DNA of 64,000 nucleotides, taken from assembly GCA_022648295.1 (NCBI GenBank), contig JALCME010000010.1, forward strand, positions 62,001-126,000, written 5' to 3'. The position numbers and the translations under genes are program-made. Position 1 is the first letter of the stretch. Each line of letters begins with the position of its first letter. The stretch comes from Bacteroides sp. (lineage in GTDB: Bacteria; Bacteroidota; Bacteroidia; Bacteroidales; Bacteroidaceae). This document shows positions 25,509 through 36,375 of this stretch, piece by piece. Under the pieces are notes generated by a model. That model saw only the letters and a list, made by a program, of their open reading frames with translations, was not told the origin of the DNA and made no database searches.

Positions 25509-26390
25509 ATGAAGACAAAAAGCAAAAACAACTCCGTATCCTACTTTGACATGCAGTTCATCACGTCCAGCATCAGCACCACGTTAGTACTCCTGTTGCT
25601 CGGATTGGTCATGTTCTTTGTCCTTACCACTCATAACCTGTCCATTTTCGTTAAGGAAAACATCAATTTCTCCGTAATCATCAGCGATGACATGAAAGAG
25701 ACCGACATCCTGAGATTACAGAAAAGGCTGAATGACGAACCTTTTGTAAAAGAGACGGAATACATCTCAAAGAAGCAAGCCTTAAAGGAACAAACCGAAG
25801 CTATGGGTACCAACCCAAAGGAGTTTTTGGGTTACAACCCTTTCAAAGCGTCCATAGAGATTAAGTTGCATTCCGATTATGCCAACTCGGACAGCATTGC
25901 CAAAATTGAAAAATCAATAAAAAGAAATACGAATATACAAGAGGTGCTATACCGGACCGACTTGATTAATGCGGTAAACGAAAATATCCGCAACATCAGT
26001 TTGATGCTGTTAGGGCTTGCCATTTTACTCACGTTTATATCCTTTGCACTGATTAACAACACCATCCGACTGACTATTTATTCGAAACGATTCCTCATCC
26101 ACACCATGAAGTTGGTTGGTGCAAGTTGGGGATTTATCAGAAGACCCTTCCTCCTGCGTAATTTCTGGATAGGCGTACTGGCGGCTATTGTTGCCGACGG
26201 CATGTTGTGGGGAGCTGCCTACTGGCTGGTTATGTACGAACCGGACCTGATAAGAATAATCACGCCCGATGTCATGTTAGTGGTATCCGCATCCGTGCTT
26301 CTGTTTGGTGTATGCATCACATGGTTCTGCGCTTATCTTTCCATCAACAAGTATTTGAGGATGAAAGCCGGTACATTGTACTATATATAA
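25509..26390 (+). CDS. ftsX: Cell-division permease-like protein FtsX
   Basis: 293 residues from the ATG at 25509, preceded by AAGAGGAA; an earlier in-frame ATG overlaps the methyltransferase and is less likely. Four membrane helices: one near residue 30 (STTLVLLLLGLVMFFVL), then an extracellular domain of about 115 residues with EPFVKETEYISKKQALKEQ, and three C-terminal helices. FtsX with FtsE links septal peptidoglycan hydrolase activity to division. No ftsE in the window, as is usual for Bacteroidales. Confidence 0.92.
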   Translation: MKTKSKNNSVSYFDMQFITSSISTTLVLLLLGLVMFFVLTTHNLSIFVKENINFSVIISDDMKETDILRLQKRLNDEPFVKETEYISKKQALKEQTEAMGTNPKEFLGYNPFKASIEIKLHSDYANSDSIAKIEKSIKRNTNIQEVLYRTDLINAVNENIRNISLMLLGLAILLTFISFALINNTIRLTIYSKRFLIHTMKLVGASWGFIRRPFLLRNFWIGVLAAIVADGMLWGAAYWLVMYEPDLIRIITPDVMLVVSASVLLFGVCITWFCAYLSINKYLRMKAGTLYYI

Positions 26391-26505
26391 ATTAAAGTGC
26401 CGGATAGTTAAACAGTAAACCGCACCGTTTGTTGTTTGTAGATAAGGCATTGACATGCAAGATAATAATTAGTAAAGTGAAGTAATAATTCATAATTCTA
26501 TAAAG

Positions 26506-26745
26506 ATGGCTGATAAACAAAAATTCGCTTTTGACAAAACCAATTTTATACTACTTGCCATAGGAATGGCAGTGGTCATATTAGGTTTCATACTGATGAG
26601 TGGACCCGGTTCCTCACCAACACATTTTGAACCGAGCATCTTCAGTGCAAGGCGCATAAAAGTAGCCCCAATGGTTTCACTTGCCGGCTTTCTATTCATG
26701 ATTTATGCCATAGTACGCAAACCTAAAACAACAGAGAGTAAATAA
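26506..26745 (+). CDS. DUF3098 membrane protein
   Basis: 79 residues with two hydrophobic segments ([18 protein letters not shown] and [17 protein letters not shown]) around a short polar loop. It is the small protein regularly found between ftsX and uppP in Bacteroidales. Role unknown; the position suggests envelope work. It ends 2 bp before uppP. Confidence 0.85.
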   Translation: MADKQKFAFDKTNFILLAIGMAVVILGFILMSGPGSSPTHFEPSIFSARRIKVAPMVSLAGFLFMIYAIVRKPKTTESK

Positions 26746-26747
26746 CT

Positions 26748-27539
26748 ATGAATTGGTTCGAAGCACTCATTCTTGGACTGATTCAAGGATTAACAGAATA
26801 TCTGCCAGTAAGCAGTAGCGGACATTTGGCCATTGGATCGGCCTTATTCGGTGTTAACGGAGAAGAAAATCTTTCCTTCACCATTGTGGTACACGTAGCT
26901 ACAGTGCTTAGCACATTAGTCATCTTATGGAAAGAAATAGAATGGATTTTCCGCGGTCTGTTTAAAGGGCGTATGAATGAAGAAACCCGTTACACCATTA
27001 ATATCCTGATCTCCATGATACCGGTTGCCATTGTGGGTGTCTTTTTTAAAGACAAAGTGGAAGATGTCTTCGGTTCAGGACTGCTCATTGTAGGTTGTAT
27101 GCTCTTGCTTACCGCCCTTTTATTGGCTTTCTCCTATTATTATAAGCCGAAGCAGAAAGAAAATATCTCTAAACTGGATGCATTTATCATCGGTGTAGCA
27201 CAGGCTTGTGCCGTACTTCCGGGATTATCCCGTTCGGGAAGTACCATCGCCACGGGACTCCTCTTGGGAGATAACAAAGCGAAACTGGCTCAGTTTTCTT
27301 TTTTGATGGTCATACCGCCCATTTTAGGCGAAGCTTTGCTGGATGGAATGAAGTTGATGAAAGGTGAAACCATCGCAGGTGACATTCCCTCCCTCTCACT
27401 AATCATAGGATTTATAGCAGCATTTGTATCAGGTTGCATTGCCTGTAAGTGGATGATTAACATTGTGAAGAAGGGGAAACTGGTCTACTTTGCAATCTAT
27501 TGTGCCCTTGCAGGTGTTATAACCTTAATATTGTCTTAA
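26748..27539 (+). CDS. uppP: Undecaprenyl-diphosphatase
   Basis: 263 residues, polytopic inner-membrane protein. [16 protein letters not shown] (about 16-31) and [17 protein letters not shown] (about 158-174) are the two BacA/UppP signature blocks that carry the catalytic Glu, Ser, His and Arg. It recycles C55-PP to C55-P for peptidoglycan and surface-glycan export. Sits 2 bp after the DUF3098 gene. Confidence 0.97.
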   Translation: MNWFEALILGLIQGLTEYLPVSSSGHLAIGSALFGVNGEENLSFTIVVHVATVLSTLVILWKEIEWIFRGLFKGRMNEETRYTINILISMIPVAIVGVFFKDKVEDVFGSGLLIVGCMLLLTALLLAFSYYYKPKQKENISKLDAFIIGVAQACAVLPGLSRSGSTIATGLLLGDNKAKLAQFSFLMVIPPILGEALLDGMKLMKGETIAGDIPSLSLIIGFIAAFVSGCIACKWMINIVKKGKLVYFAIYCALAGVITLILS

Positions 27540-27550
27540 ATCGGTCGCTG

Positions 27551-28252
27551 ATGAATTTTAAAGAAGGAGAAGTGATCTATTTCAACAAGCCTTTAGGCTG
27601 GACTTCGTTTAAGGTAGTGGGACATGCACGTTACCACATCTGCCGGAGAATGAAAGTAAAAAAGTTGAAAGTGGGACATGCCGGGACACTCGATCCGCTC
27701 GCTACAGGAGTGATGATTGTATGCACGGGGAAAGCGACCAAACGGATTGAAGAATTTCAGTATCATACCAAGGAATACGTAGCTACTCTCCAACTGGGTG
27801 CTACTACCCCTTCCTACGACTTGGAACACGAAATAGACGCAACCTACCCTACGGAGCATATTACCCGCGAACTGGTGGAAGAAACCCTGAAAAAGTTTAC
27901 AGGTGAGATACAGCAAGTACCTCCCACCTTCTCGGCCTGCAAAATAGAGGGTAAACGCGCTTACGAACTGGCAAGAAAGGGAGAGGAAGTGGAACTTCAG
28001 CCCAAATTGCTGGTGATAGACGAAATAGAACTGCTTGAATGCAACCTCCCCGAAATAAAAATAAGGGTGGTATGCAGTAAAGGTACTTATATACGCGCCT
28101 TAGCGCGCGACATTGGCGAAGCATTGAACAGCGGAGCTCACCTCACCGCATTGGTCCGTACACGCGTAGGTGACGTCCGATTGGAAGATTGCCTTGACCC
28201 AATGGCATTTAAAGAGTGGATAGACGCTCAAGAGGTAGAAATAGAAGAATAA
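27551..28252 (+). CDS. truB: tRNA pseudouridine-55 synthase
   Basis: 233 residues from the ATG at 27551 (MNFKEGEVIYFNKPLGWTSF); an upstream start would overlap uppP and add unmatched residues. The catalytic block KVGHAGTLDPLATGVM contains the nucleophilic Asp. GEIQQVPPTFSACKIEGKRA and KGTYIRALARDIG are further TruB motifs. It forms pseudouridine at position 55 in the T loop of tRNAs. The gene follows uppP by 11 bp. Confidence 0.97.
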   Translation: MNFKEGEVIYFNKPLGWTSFKVVGHARYHICRRMKVKKLKVGHAGTLDPLATGVMIVCTGKATKRIEEFQYHTKEYVATLQLGATTPSYDLEHEIDATYPTEHITRELVEETLKKFTGEIQQVPPTFSACKIEGKRAYELARKGEEVELQPKLLVIDEIELLECNLPEIKIRVVCSKGTYIRALARDIGEALNSGAHLTALVRTRVGDVRLEDCLDPMAFKEWIDAQEVEIEE

Positions 28253-28273
28253 TTTCAAAGTAAAAGAATAAAT

Positions 28274-29332
28274 ATGAAACTGTCGCAATTTAAATTCAAA
28301 CTTCCGGAAGAGAAGATTGCTTTACATCCCACGAAGTACAGAGATGAGTCACGCCTTATGATATTACATCGCAAGACCGGTGAGATTGAGCATAAAGTGT
28401 TTAAAGACATTTTAGACTATTTTGATGACAAGGATGTATTCGTTTTTAACGACACTAAAGTATTCCCTGCCCGTCTGTACGGAAATAAAGAAAAGACCGG
28501 CGCTCGTATAGAAGTCTTTCTTTTACGGGAACTAAATGAAGAACTCCGCTTATGGGATGTACTAGTAGATCCTGCCCGTAAAATCCGTATCGGTAACAAA
28601 CTGTACTTTGGTGAAGATGATTCCATGGTAGCCGAAGTAATAGACAATACCACTTCCAGAGGTCGTACGCTCCGCTTTCTCTACGACGGACCACACGATG
28701 AGTTTAAGAGAGCACTTTATGCATTAGGTGAAACGCCACTGCCTCATACCATCATCAACCGCCCCGTGGAGCCGGAAGATGCAGAACGCTTTCAATCCAT
28801 CTTTGCACGCAACGAGGGAGCAGTAACCGCCCCCACTGCCAGCTTGCATTTCAGCCGGGAGTTAATGAAGCGTTTGGAAATTAAAGGAATAGACTTTGCT
28901 TACATCACCCTTCATGCTGGTTTAGGAAACTTCCGTGACATTGATGTGGAAGACCTTACTAAGCATAAGACGGACTCGGAACAAATGGTTGTGGACGAGA
29001 AAGCAGTAGATACCGTAAACCATGCAAAAGACCAGAATAAGCAGGTTTGTGCTGTGGGAACTACCGTGATGCGTGCCATAGAAAGCACGGTCAGCACCGA
29101 CGGACACCTAAAACCTTATACCGGATGGACCAATAAGTTTATCTTCCCTCCGTATGACTTTACAGTCGCCAACGCCATGGTATCCAATTTCCATATGCCA
29201 CTTTCTACGCTGCTAATGATCGAAGCCGCTTTTGGAGGTTACGATCAAGTCATGGCTGCCTATCAGGTTGCACTGAAAGAAGACTACCGTTTCGGCACAT
29301 ACGGAGATGCCATGCTGATTACGGATAGGTAA
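28274..29332 (+). CDS. queA: S-adenosylmethionine:tRNA ribosyltransferase-isomerase
   Basis: 352 residues. Family blocks include LPHTIINRP near residue 157, the charged [18 protein letters not shown] near 178, and [14 protein letters not shown] near 212. QueA moves the ribosyl of SAM to preQ1-tRNA to make epoxyqueuosine in the wobble position of GUN-anticodon tRNAs. 21 bp downstream of truB, so the two tRNA-modification genes are probably co-transcribed. Confidence 0.97.
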   Translation: MKLSQFKFKLPEEKIALHPTKYRDESRLMILHRKTGEIEHKVFKDILDYFDDKDVFVFNDTKVFPARLYGNKEKTGARIEVFLLRELNEELRLWDVLVDPARKIRIGNKLYFGEDDSMVAEVIDNTTSRGRTLRFLYDGPHDEFKRALYALGETPLPHTIINRPVEPEDAERFQSIFARNEGAVTAPTASLHFSRELMKRLEIKGIDFAYITLHAGLGNFRDIDVEDLTKHKTDSEQMVVDEKAVDTVNHAKDQNKQVCAVGTTVMRAIESTVSTDGHLKPYTGWTNKFIFPPYDFTVANAMVSNFHMPLSTLLMIEAAFGGYDQVMAAYQVALKEDYRFGTYGDAMLITDR

Positions 29333-29346
29333 CAACCGAAGTAACA

Positions 29347-29817
29347 ATGAACGTGTATTTCAGTTTAGGAAGCAATCTCGGCGACAAAGAGCAAAACCTT
29401 CGTCTGGCCGTACAGAACATAGAAAAGCGGATAGGGAGAATCATCTCCTTATCCGCTTTTTATACTACCGAGCCCTGGGGGTTTTCTTCCAAAAACACGT
29501 TTCTCAACGCTGCGCTCTGCGTAGAAACATCCCTTCCCCCACAAGAAGTCTTGCAAATCACGCAGGAGATTGAGCAAGAGATGGGACGGACTCATAAATC
29601 AACCCGGGGCGTTTATGCCGACCGCGTGGTAGATATTGATTTGCTACTCTACGGAGACCTCATTCTTGAGACTCCCACCCTAAAACTGCCTCACCCTTTA
29701 ATGCAGAAACGTCGCTTCGTCATGGAACCACTAGCAGAGATTGCACCAAATATGGTGCACCCCATATTCGGGAGAACAATGAAAGAAATAGAGCAGATGG
29801 TAGATGATTTTAGATGA
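29347..29817 (+). CDS. folK: 2-amino-4-hydroxy-6-hydroxymethyldihydropteridine diphosphokinase
   Basis: 156 residues. SLGSNLGDKEQNL at the N-terminus, FYTTEPWGF near residue 39, and ADRVVDIDLLLYGD near 95 are the HPPK signature, including the two Mg-binding Asp residues. It activates the pterin for folate synthesis. Last gene of this conserved run; its stop overlaps the leader of the DUF6377-type gene. Confidence 0.97.
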   Translation: MNVYFSLGSNLGDKEQNLRLAVQNIEKRIGRIISLSAFYTTEPWGFSSKNTFLNAALCVETSLPPQEVLQITQEIEQEMGRTHKSTRGVYADRVVDIDLLLYGDLILETPTLKLPHPLMQKRRFVMEPLAEIAPNMVHPIFGRTMKEIEQMVDDFR

Positions 29818-29823
29818 TTTTCT

Positions 29824-29831
29824 TAACTTTG
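29824..29831 (+). promoter_or_regulatory. -7 element for the DUF6377-type regulator
   Basis: TAACTTTG, 46 bp before the ATG at 29877, just past the folK stop. Confidence 0.5.
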
Positions 29832-29876
29832 CCTGCATTGACCTCTTCCATTATTATAACTAATAATACGTTCGAA

Positions 29877-31493
29877 ATGCCGGGAAAGCTTGTCTGGTTA
29901 ATGCTATTAGGACTCAGCCTAAATTTAAGCTCCGTCTCTGCAAACAGTGGAGATGACAGTATCATACACAAATTAGACAAAATGATAATAGAGCGGAGCA
30001 TTTATCAAGAAAGATTAGAAAAAGAGATCTCTGACTTACAACGCACGCTGGAATATGCAAATGATAATGAATTCCGCTTTAATGTATTAGGAGATATCTT
30101 TGAAAAGTACCGTTCCTTTTTAGTCGATACAGCTTTTGTTATTGCAAAGCAAAGAATGAAAATAGCAAAGTGCCTAAAGAAAGATCAGCAAGATGAGAGT
30201 TTAATGAATATGGCGGACGCCTTAAACAAAATGGGTAGGCATCGCGATGCTTTGGCTATCTTAAACAAGATGCAACGAACACCCTACGTGCTGCACAATA
30301 CTTACTTTTATTATCTTTATCATACAATCTACCTATCATGCTATGACGAAGAGATAGATCCGGGTGCCAAAAAGACTTACTATCAATACATGAAGAGCTA
30401 TAAAGATACATTGATCTCAATAAGCCCACCCAATTCAGCCAGTTATATCATGAACAAATGCGGACTGATGAACATGAATGGCAAACAGGCTGCCGCACTA
30501 ACGCTTTTAAAAACCTATTATGAGAAAAGCGGCAAAGATAATCCGGATAGAGCAAGAATGGAGTACCTCATGTCGGAACTCTATTTAGCAAAAGGGGACA
30601 CAGCAAACGCAAAGCATTATTTAATTCTATCCTCAATTACCGATATCGGAAACGCAAAGAAAGTATACATGTCACTCCAGCGCCTTGCTACAATTCTTTA
30701 TAAGCAAGGTGATATTGAAAGAGCCTACAATTACATCACTTGTGCATTAGAAGATATAAATTTCGGAAAAGCGCGCTATCGTATTTTGGATATCGTGCAA
30801 TACCTTCCGATTATCAATGCAGCCAATAACTTACGGGTCGCAAAAAACAAGACCCGTATCATCTACTTCTCACTACTACTGTTTGCACTGACCTCTATGT
30901 TGGTTGTTGCCTTGATTTTTATCAATAAGAAAAACATCAAATTAGTTAAAGCACAGCAATCATTAGAAGAGCAAAATAAATGTTTGCACGAAATGACAAA
31001 TAATCTGGCTCAGATGAATCGTCAGATCAAAGAATCGAACCATATTAAAGAATAATATATAGGTTTGTTATTCAATATCTGTTCGGAATATATATCAAGG
31101 CAAGAAGATCAGCGCAAGGCATTGGTTCGTATAGTTAACACCGGACAGATGTTCGAAGTGGCAAAAGTTGTCTATAGCCAGTCCTCTGCATTGGATGAGC
31201 TCAAAAGCTTTATGAACCAATTCGATACCATCTTTCTGTCAATCTTTCCTCGTTTTGTAGAGGTCTTTAATCAAGATCTTAACCCACAAGAAACAATCTC
31301 TCAGAAAGATGGCGAACTATTAACTCCCGAATTAAGAATCTATGCTTTAATACGTCTAGGCATTACAGATAACTCCAAAATAGCCAACTTCCTTCATTAC
31401 TCATTACAAACCGTATATAACTACAGGATGAAAATTAGAAATAAACTGATTGTTCCTGAAAAAGAGTTGCTCGATCATCTCTATAATATCTAA
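29877..31493 (+). pseudogene. DUF6377-type TPR membrane regulator broken by an in-frame stop
   Basis: Start at MPGKLVWLMLLGLSLNL (signal peptide). Residues 30-330 are TPR-like, followed by one membrane helix (IIYFSLLLFALTSMLVVALIF) and the coiled-coil beginning of the DUF6377 region. TAA at 31053-31055 stops the protein after KESNHIKE, but the same frame continues YIGLLFNICSEYI and runs on to a helix-turn-helix-like end (LTPELRIYALIRLG ... TVYNYRMKIRNKL) and TAA at 31491. Total frame 538 sense codons plus the internal stop. A single base change (for example GAA to TAA) explains the break, so the DNA-binding part is lost unless it is read through. A TTG at 31065 could start a separate tail, but has no leader. 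Confidence 0.8.
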
Positions 31494-31642
31494 AAGAGAA
31501 CCTCCTCAAGACTTACTCTTACCTTTTAGGTACTTTTCCGCAATATGCTGTTATACAGATATATAGAAATTAAATTAAAGTCATATAAGCTTCTTAATCT
31601 TACTTTTTTATTCAGTTAGTTGTAATGACCTATATAGTTGAA

Positions 31643-31650
31643 TAGCTTTG
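31643..31650 (+). promoter_or_regulatory. -33/-7 promoter for susC
   Basis: TAGCTTTG, 42 bp before the ATG, with TTG at 31620-31622 at 20-bp spacing as a -33 element. Confidence 0.5.
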
Positions 31651-31691
31651 CCAGCAGAAAACATCTTTGTTAGTCATTAAAACAAATTATT

Positions 31692-34667
31692 ATGAAAAAA
31701 GAAAGAAGAAACAGATTATTTCTTGAAAAGCAGTGGTACTTGGCTATATTGCTCGCTTGTCTGTTTAGCGTAAGCTCGTTTGCGCAGACATTTATTATAA
31801 AAGGAAATGTAACGGACAAGGAAAAGCTACCGATCATCGGAGCTAACATCTGGGTAAAAGGTACGACTACAGGTACCATCACTGATCTAGACGGGAATTT
31901 CTCGATAACCATTCCCAACAAGAGTACGACTTTGGTTATCAAATACATTGGTTATAAAGATGTAGAAGTCACAGCTTCACCCAATATGAAGATTGTATTG
32001 GAGGAAGATACCGAAATGTTGGATGAGGTCGTAGTAATAGGTTACGGAAGCGTGAAAAAGTCGGACCTTACCGGATCTGTCACTGCAATAAAAACAGATG
32101 AGTTTAATAAAGGATTGCAAACTACGGCACAAAGTGCCCTGGTCGGAAAGATTTCCGGTGTGAATGTCGTCTCCAGTTCCGGCGCTCCAGGTTCTAGCGC
32201 TACGATCCGTATCAGAAGCGGTGCCTCTCTTTCCGCATCAAACGACCCTCTAATAGTAATTGACGGAGTTCCCGTGGATAATTCGACCATCGAAGGTGGT
32301 GGAAATGTTCTCGGAGGAGTCAATCCGAATGACATTGAGACTTTCACCGTACTCAAGGATGCTTCCGCAACAGCGATCTACGGTTCCAGAGCATCCAACG
32401 GAGTAATTGTAATCACCACCAAAAAAGGAAGCGACTCGAAACTCAAGTTCAACTATTCCACTAATGCCTCGATAAGTACGGTGACAAAGAAGCTAAGCGT
32501 TTTATCGGGTGATGAGTTCCGATCGTTTGTACCCACCGTTACCGGCGTTCCTGCCAATGCCGAACTGGGAACAACATCCACCGACTGGCAAGATGAAATC
32601 TATCGCACAGCATTGGGACAAGAACATAACTTTTCGGTCTCCGGTAACCTGAAGAAGAAAACCCTTTACCGGTTATCCGTGGGATATACCAATCAAAACG
32701 GTATTGTCAAAACAAACAATTATGAAAGATATACCTTCAGCGGAGGTATTTCTCCCAAATTCCTGGACGATCACCTGTCGATGAACCTGAACTTGAAGGT
32801 TTCTTATGAAAACAATAGAAAGGTGGATGAAAGCGTAGTAACCAATGCCTTGCGTTACGACCCCACGCGTCCGGTTAAGACAAACAGTCCTACCTCCGAT
32901 ACCGATGCGGGATTAGGATACTTTATCTGGATGAATGGTAATTCTCCGATGGCCATTCAGACAGACAATCCCGTAGCCCAACTCGAACTCCAGGACTTGC
33001 GTAACAAAGTGACCCGCTCAACCGGAAACGCTTCATTGAATTATAAAGTCCATCATTTTGAAGACCTACAATTAAACTTGAACTTAGGGTATGACATATT
33101 GAAAAGTACTTATTCCAATAATGTCCCCCAACTGGCGGGTATGATGTATACTTCCAATATGAAAGATGGTACAGGCCTCAACTATGATTCCAAGCAGAAT
33201 AAAAGAAACACATTATTGGATTTCTACGCCAATTATACCCATGTATTCAATAAAAAGCACGACTTCAGTCTGATGGGAGGTTATGGTTGGCAACACTTTT
33301 GGAAAAAGTTCAATGAAACGACTCTTTCGCCAACAGGTACGGAGCTTTTTTCACCGAATCATTATGAATCAGAATACTATTTGTTGTCTTTTTACGGACG
33401 TTTAAACTACACCTATGATAACAAATATATGGCAACGGCAACGCTTCGTTCGGATGCTTCCTCCCGCTTTGCCAAAGGCAACCGCTGGGGATTGTTCCCA
33501 TCTGTAGCGTTGAGTTGGAAGATTAGCCAGGAAGATTTTCTGAAAGACTCAAAAGTCCTCTCCGACTTAAAATTACGCCTAAGCTACGGAAAGACAGGAC
33601 AGCAAGACATCTTGAACGACTATCCGTATATGACAACTTTTACCGTATCCAATCAGGAAGCACGTTATCAGTTCGGCGACTCCTGGTATTATACTTATCG
33701 TCCCAACGGCTATGATTCCGATATTAAATGGGAAACAACTTCCACTTATAACATAGGACTTGATTATGGCTTCCTAAACAACCGGATCTCCGGCTCCGTA
33801 GACTATTACAAAAGACAGACAAAGAACCTGTTAAATACGATTAATGTCATATCCGGAACCAACTATTCCTCCGTCCTCACCACCAACATAGGCGAGATGG
33901 ATAATGAAGGACTTGAATTTTCCATTAATACAATACCGGTAAGTACCAAAAATTGGCGATGGAGCGTCGGGATGAATTATACATGGAATGATTCTAAAAT
34001 AACGAAACTTAACGTGGTTGATTCCAGTTCGAACTTCGTTCAAACAGGAGCTATTTCGGGCACGGGAAAGACCGTTCAGGTCTTCATGGTAGGAGAACGT
34101 CCTTATACCTTTTATTTAGCAAAGCAGGCTTATGATGAAAGTGGTAAGCCATTGGAAGGACAATACATCCAGCCAGACGGCTCGGTCTCAAGCACTGAAA
34201 CACGATACGCCACCGGCAAGAGTGCCCTTCCGACTTCTTATCTGGGACTGAATACACAATTGACCTATAAGAACTGGGATTTTGCAGTAAGCGGACACGG
34301 ATCGTTCGGCAATTACGTCTATAACTATATTGCCGCCGACCAGTATGTACAATCGGTCTATAGTGATCAAGGAAACTTCTCCAATATATTGCAGCGGACT
34401 CGCAATTCAGGGTTCCAACTTCAGCAACTTTATTCGGATTATTTTCTCGAAAAAGCCTCTTTCTTCCGTATAGACAATATGTCTCTGGGGTATACCTTCA
34501 ACAAGCTTTGGAACGCTTCAAGCACGTTGCGACTGATAGCCGGAGTGCAGAATGTGCTCACCATTACCGATTACTCAGGGATAGACCCGGAAATCTACAG
34601 CGGGATAGACCGGAATGTTTATCCACGACCACGCATTTATACCCTGAGTGCGATACTTAATTTCTAA
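31692..34667 (+). CDS. SusC/RagA-type TonB-linked outer-membrane transporter
   Basis: 991 residues. Signal peptide to about residue 31 (FSVSSFAQ), CarboxypepD_reg-like domain (about 33-110), a TonB-box-like VVVIGYGSVKKSDLTGSVT, plug domain (about 125-240, with NPNDIETFTVLKDASATAIY and SRASNGVIVITTKKG, both SusC hallmarks), and a 22-strand barrel ending YPRPRIYTLSAILNF. It imports a ligand bound by the SusD lipoprotein encoded 19 bp downstream. The histidine phosphatase gene after susD suggests a phosphorylated ligand. Confidence 0.97.
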   Translation: MKKERRNRLFLEKQWYLAILLACLFSVSSFAQTFIIKGNVTDKEKLPIIGANIWVKGTTTGTITDLDGNFSITIPNKSTTLVIKYIGYKDVEVTASPNMKIVLEEDTEMLDEVVVIGYGSVKKSDLTGSVTAIKTDEFNKGLQTTAQSALVGKISGVNVVSSSGAPGSSATIRIRSGASLSASNDPLIVIDGVPVDNSTIEGGGNVLGGVNPNDIETFTVLKDASATAIYGSRASNGVIVITTKKGSDSKLKFNYSTNASISTVTKKLSVLSGDEFRSFVPTVTGVPANAELGTTSTDWQDEIYRTALGQEHNFSVSGNLKKKTLYRLSVGYTNQNGIVKTNNYERYTFSGGISPKFLDDHLSMNLNLKVSYENNRKVDESVVTNALRYDPTRPVKTNSPTSDTDAGLGYFIWMNGNSPMAIQTDNPVAQLELQDLRNKVTRSTGNASLNYKVHHFEDLQLNLNLGYDILKSTYSNNVPQLAGMMYTSNMKDGTGLNYDSKQNKRNTLLDFYANYTHVFNKKHDFSLMGGYGWQHFWKKFNETTLSPTGTELFSPNHYESEYYLLSFYGRLNYTYDNKYMATATLRSDASSRFAKGNRWGLFPSVALSWKISQEDFLKDSKVLSDLKLRLSYGKTGQQDILNDYPYMTTFTVSNQEARYQFGDSWYYTYRPNGYDSDIKWETTSTYNIGLDYGFLNNRISGSVDYYKRQTKNLLNTINVISGTNYSSVLTTNIGEMDNEGLEFSINTIPVSTKNWRWSVGMNYTWNDSKITKLNVVDSSSNFVQTGAISGTGKTVQVFMVGERPYTFYLAKQAYDESGKPLEGQYIQPDGSVSSTETRYATGKSALPTSYLGLNTQLTYKNWDFAVSGHGSFGNYVYNYIAADQYVQSVYSDQGNFSNILQRTRNSGFQLQQLYSDYFLEKASFFRIDNMSLGYTFNKLWNASSTLRLIAGVQNVLTITDYSGIDPEIYSGIDRNVYPRPRIYTLSAILNF

Positions 34668-34686
34668 TGTTTAAATTCCAAGAATT

Positions 34687-36375
34687 ATGAAAAAGATATT
34701 TTCCCATTCACTATTAATTATATTCTTAGGACTTGTCACCTCCTGCATGGGCGACCTGGATACAATGCCTCTTGACAATAACCAATTGGTCAGCGAACAA
34801 GTGTATAAAACGAAAGACGGATACACCGGTGTGCTGGCAAAATGTTACGCCTCGCTAATTCTTACCGGACAGCAGGGAGGAGATGGCGGCGATGGCGATT
34901 TGGAAGGCGCCAATGAAGGGTATTCAGGCTATGTCCGACTGCTATTCTATATGCAGGAATTAAACACGGATAATTTCCTTATGCCCTCCTCATCAAACGG
35001 ACTAAGAAAATGCTTGAATCTCCAATGGAATGCGTCGAATGCTTCCGTGATCAGATGGACTTACCAACGTTTGTATATGAGCATTGCTTATTGCGATGAG
35101 ATTTTAAGAGAATGCACCGAAAGCAAACTGGAGAGTCGCGGACTATGGGATGAGATGAAAGACGATTATACCTTCTATCGGGCTGAAGCACGCTTTATTC
35201 GAGCCTATTGCTATTCGATGCTTTGCGATTTCTTTGGTGCAGTGCCCTATGTTGATGAAAATACCGGAGTAAAAGATATCCCCGAACAATGGAGCCGGGA
35301 AGCTATTTTCAATTATGTTGTTTCCGAACTGAACGACATCGAATCCGAACTTAAAGCTCCGGGAGAGAATGTCTATGGCAGGGTGGACCGTGTAGCCGAC
35401 TGGTTTTTGCTTGCCCGCGTTTATCTGAATGCAGATTCATGGATCGGTCAAAATAAATATAAAGAAGCCTATGAATACGCCAAGAAAGTGATAGACGACG
35501 GTACCTATCCGCTTGCAAGCGATTACCGTGAAATATTCCTTGCCGATAACAACACTTGCAAAGAAATTATCTGGCCTCTGACACAGGACGGACTGAACGC
35601 ACAAAGTTCCGCCGGAACGAATTTCTATGTGAAAGCCTTTGTGAACGGCCCGATGAACGAATTATACCAAACCGGAGTCGGATCAAAAGGATGGGGGAAC
35701 GTCAGAGCAAAGACAACTCTGGTAGATGCCTTTGATGCAGATGATGTACAATTCAATACCAGCGATACCTGGGGGAATCAGAAAAAAGACAAACGCGCCA
35801 CGTTTATGACGGCACTATCCAATCAGACTAAAGAGACATGGGACGCTAACCTCAGCATGACCAGCACCTTTACTTGCGGCTACGGATATATCAAATGGAG
35901 AAATGTCACGAAAGAAGATCAGATCTGCGATTCGGGAGACACCTATTCTTCTATTGATTTCCCTCTGTTCCGCACGGCAGATGCTTACCTGATGGCGGCA
36001 GAAGCAATTCTGCGCGGTGGTGGCGGTAGTACTACCGAAGCTCTTGGATATGTTAACGAAATAAGAGAACGGGCTTATATGTCGGGGAAATATGCACAAG
36101 CAGGTATCCGTTCGGATGTATCCGGAAAAATATCAGCAAGTGAGTTGACGCTGAACTTTATCCTTGCCGAGCGACAAAGGGAGCTGGCTTCCGAAGTGAC
36201 CCGCCGGACCGATCTGATCCGATTTGGTCTCTTCACCAAAGGACACAACTGGGATTGGAAGAATGCCGTTCGTCTGGGTGAAGATGTGGATGATAAATAT
36301 AAACTGTTCCCTATACCAGAGAGTGAATTGACTAATAACCCTTATCTAAAGCAGAACGAAGGATATGATAAGTAA
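34687..36375 (+). CDS. SusD/RagB-type surface nutrient-binding lipoprotein
   Basis: 562 residues. The lipobox VTSC places the lipidated Cys at residue 20, followed by MGDLDT, whose acidic residues fit the Bacteroidetes lipoprotein surface-export signal. YRAEARFIRAYCYSMLCDFFG near 165 is the conserved TPR-like SusD block, and the C-terminal ASELTLNFILAERQRELASE segment is the SusD/RagB C-terminal signature. It caps the SusC pore and binds the ligand. Confidence 0.97.
   Translation: MKKIFSHSLLIIFLGLVTSCMGDLDTMPLDNNQLVSEQVYKTKDGYTGVLAKCYASLILTGQQGGDGGDGDLEGANEGYSGYVRLLFYMQELNTDNFLMPSSSNGLRKCLNLQWNASNASVIRWTYQRLYMSIAYCDEILRECTESKLESRGLWDEMKDDYTFYRAEARFIRAYCYSMLCDFFGAVPYVDENTGVKDIPEQWSREAIFNYVVSELNDIESELKAPGENVYGRVDRVADWFLLARVYLNADSWIGQNKYKEAYEYAKKVIDDGTYPLASDYREIFLADNNTCKEIIWPLTQDGLNAQSSAGTNFYVKAFVNGPMNELYQTGVGSKGWGNVRAKTTLVDAFDADDVQFNTSDTWGNQKKDKRATFMTALSNQTKETWDANLSMTSTFTCGYGYIKWRNVTKEDQICDSGDTYSSIDFPLFRTADAYLMAAEAILRGGGGSTTEALGYVNEIRERAYMSGKYAQAGIRSDVSGKISASELTLNFILAERQRELASEVTRRTDLIRFGLFTKGHNWDWKNAVRLGEDVDDKYKLFPIPESELTNNPYLKQNEGYDK

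Noticed and set aside
27500..27550. Longer start for truB
   Set aside because: Overlaps uppP and adds residues without TruB likeness.
31065..31493. Independent gene for the C-terminal part of the DUF6377-type regulator
   Set aside because: Same frame as the upstream part, TTG start without a leader, and likeness continues directly upstream of it; one broken gene is simpler.
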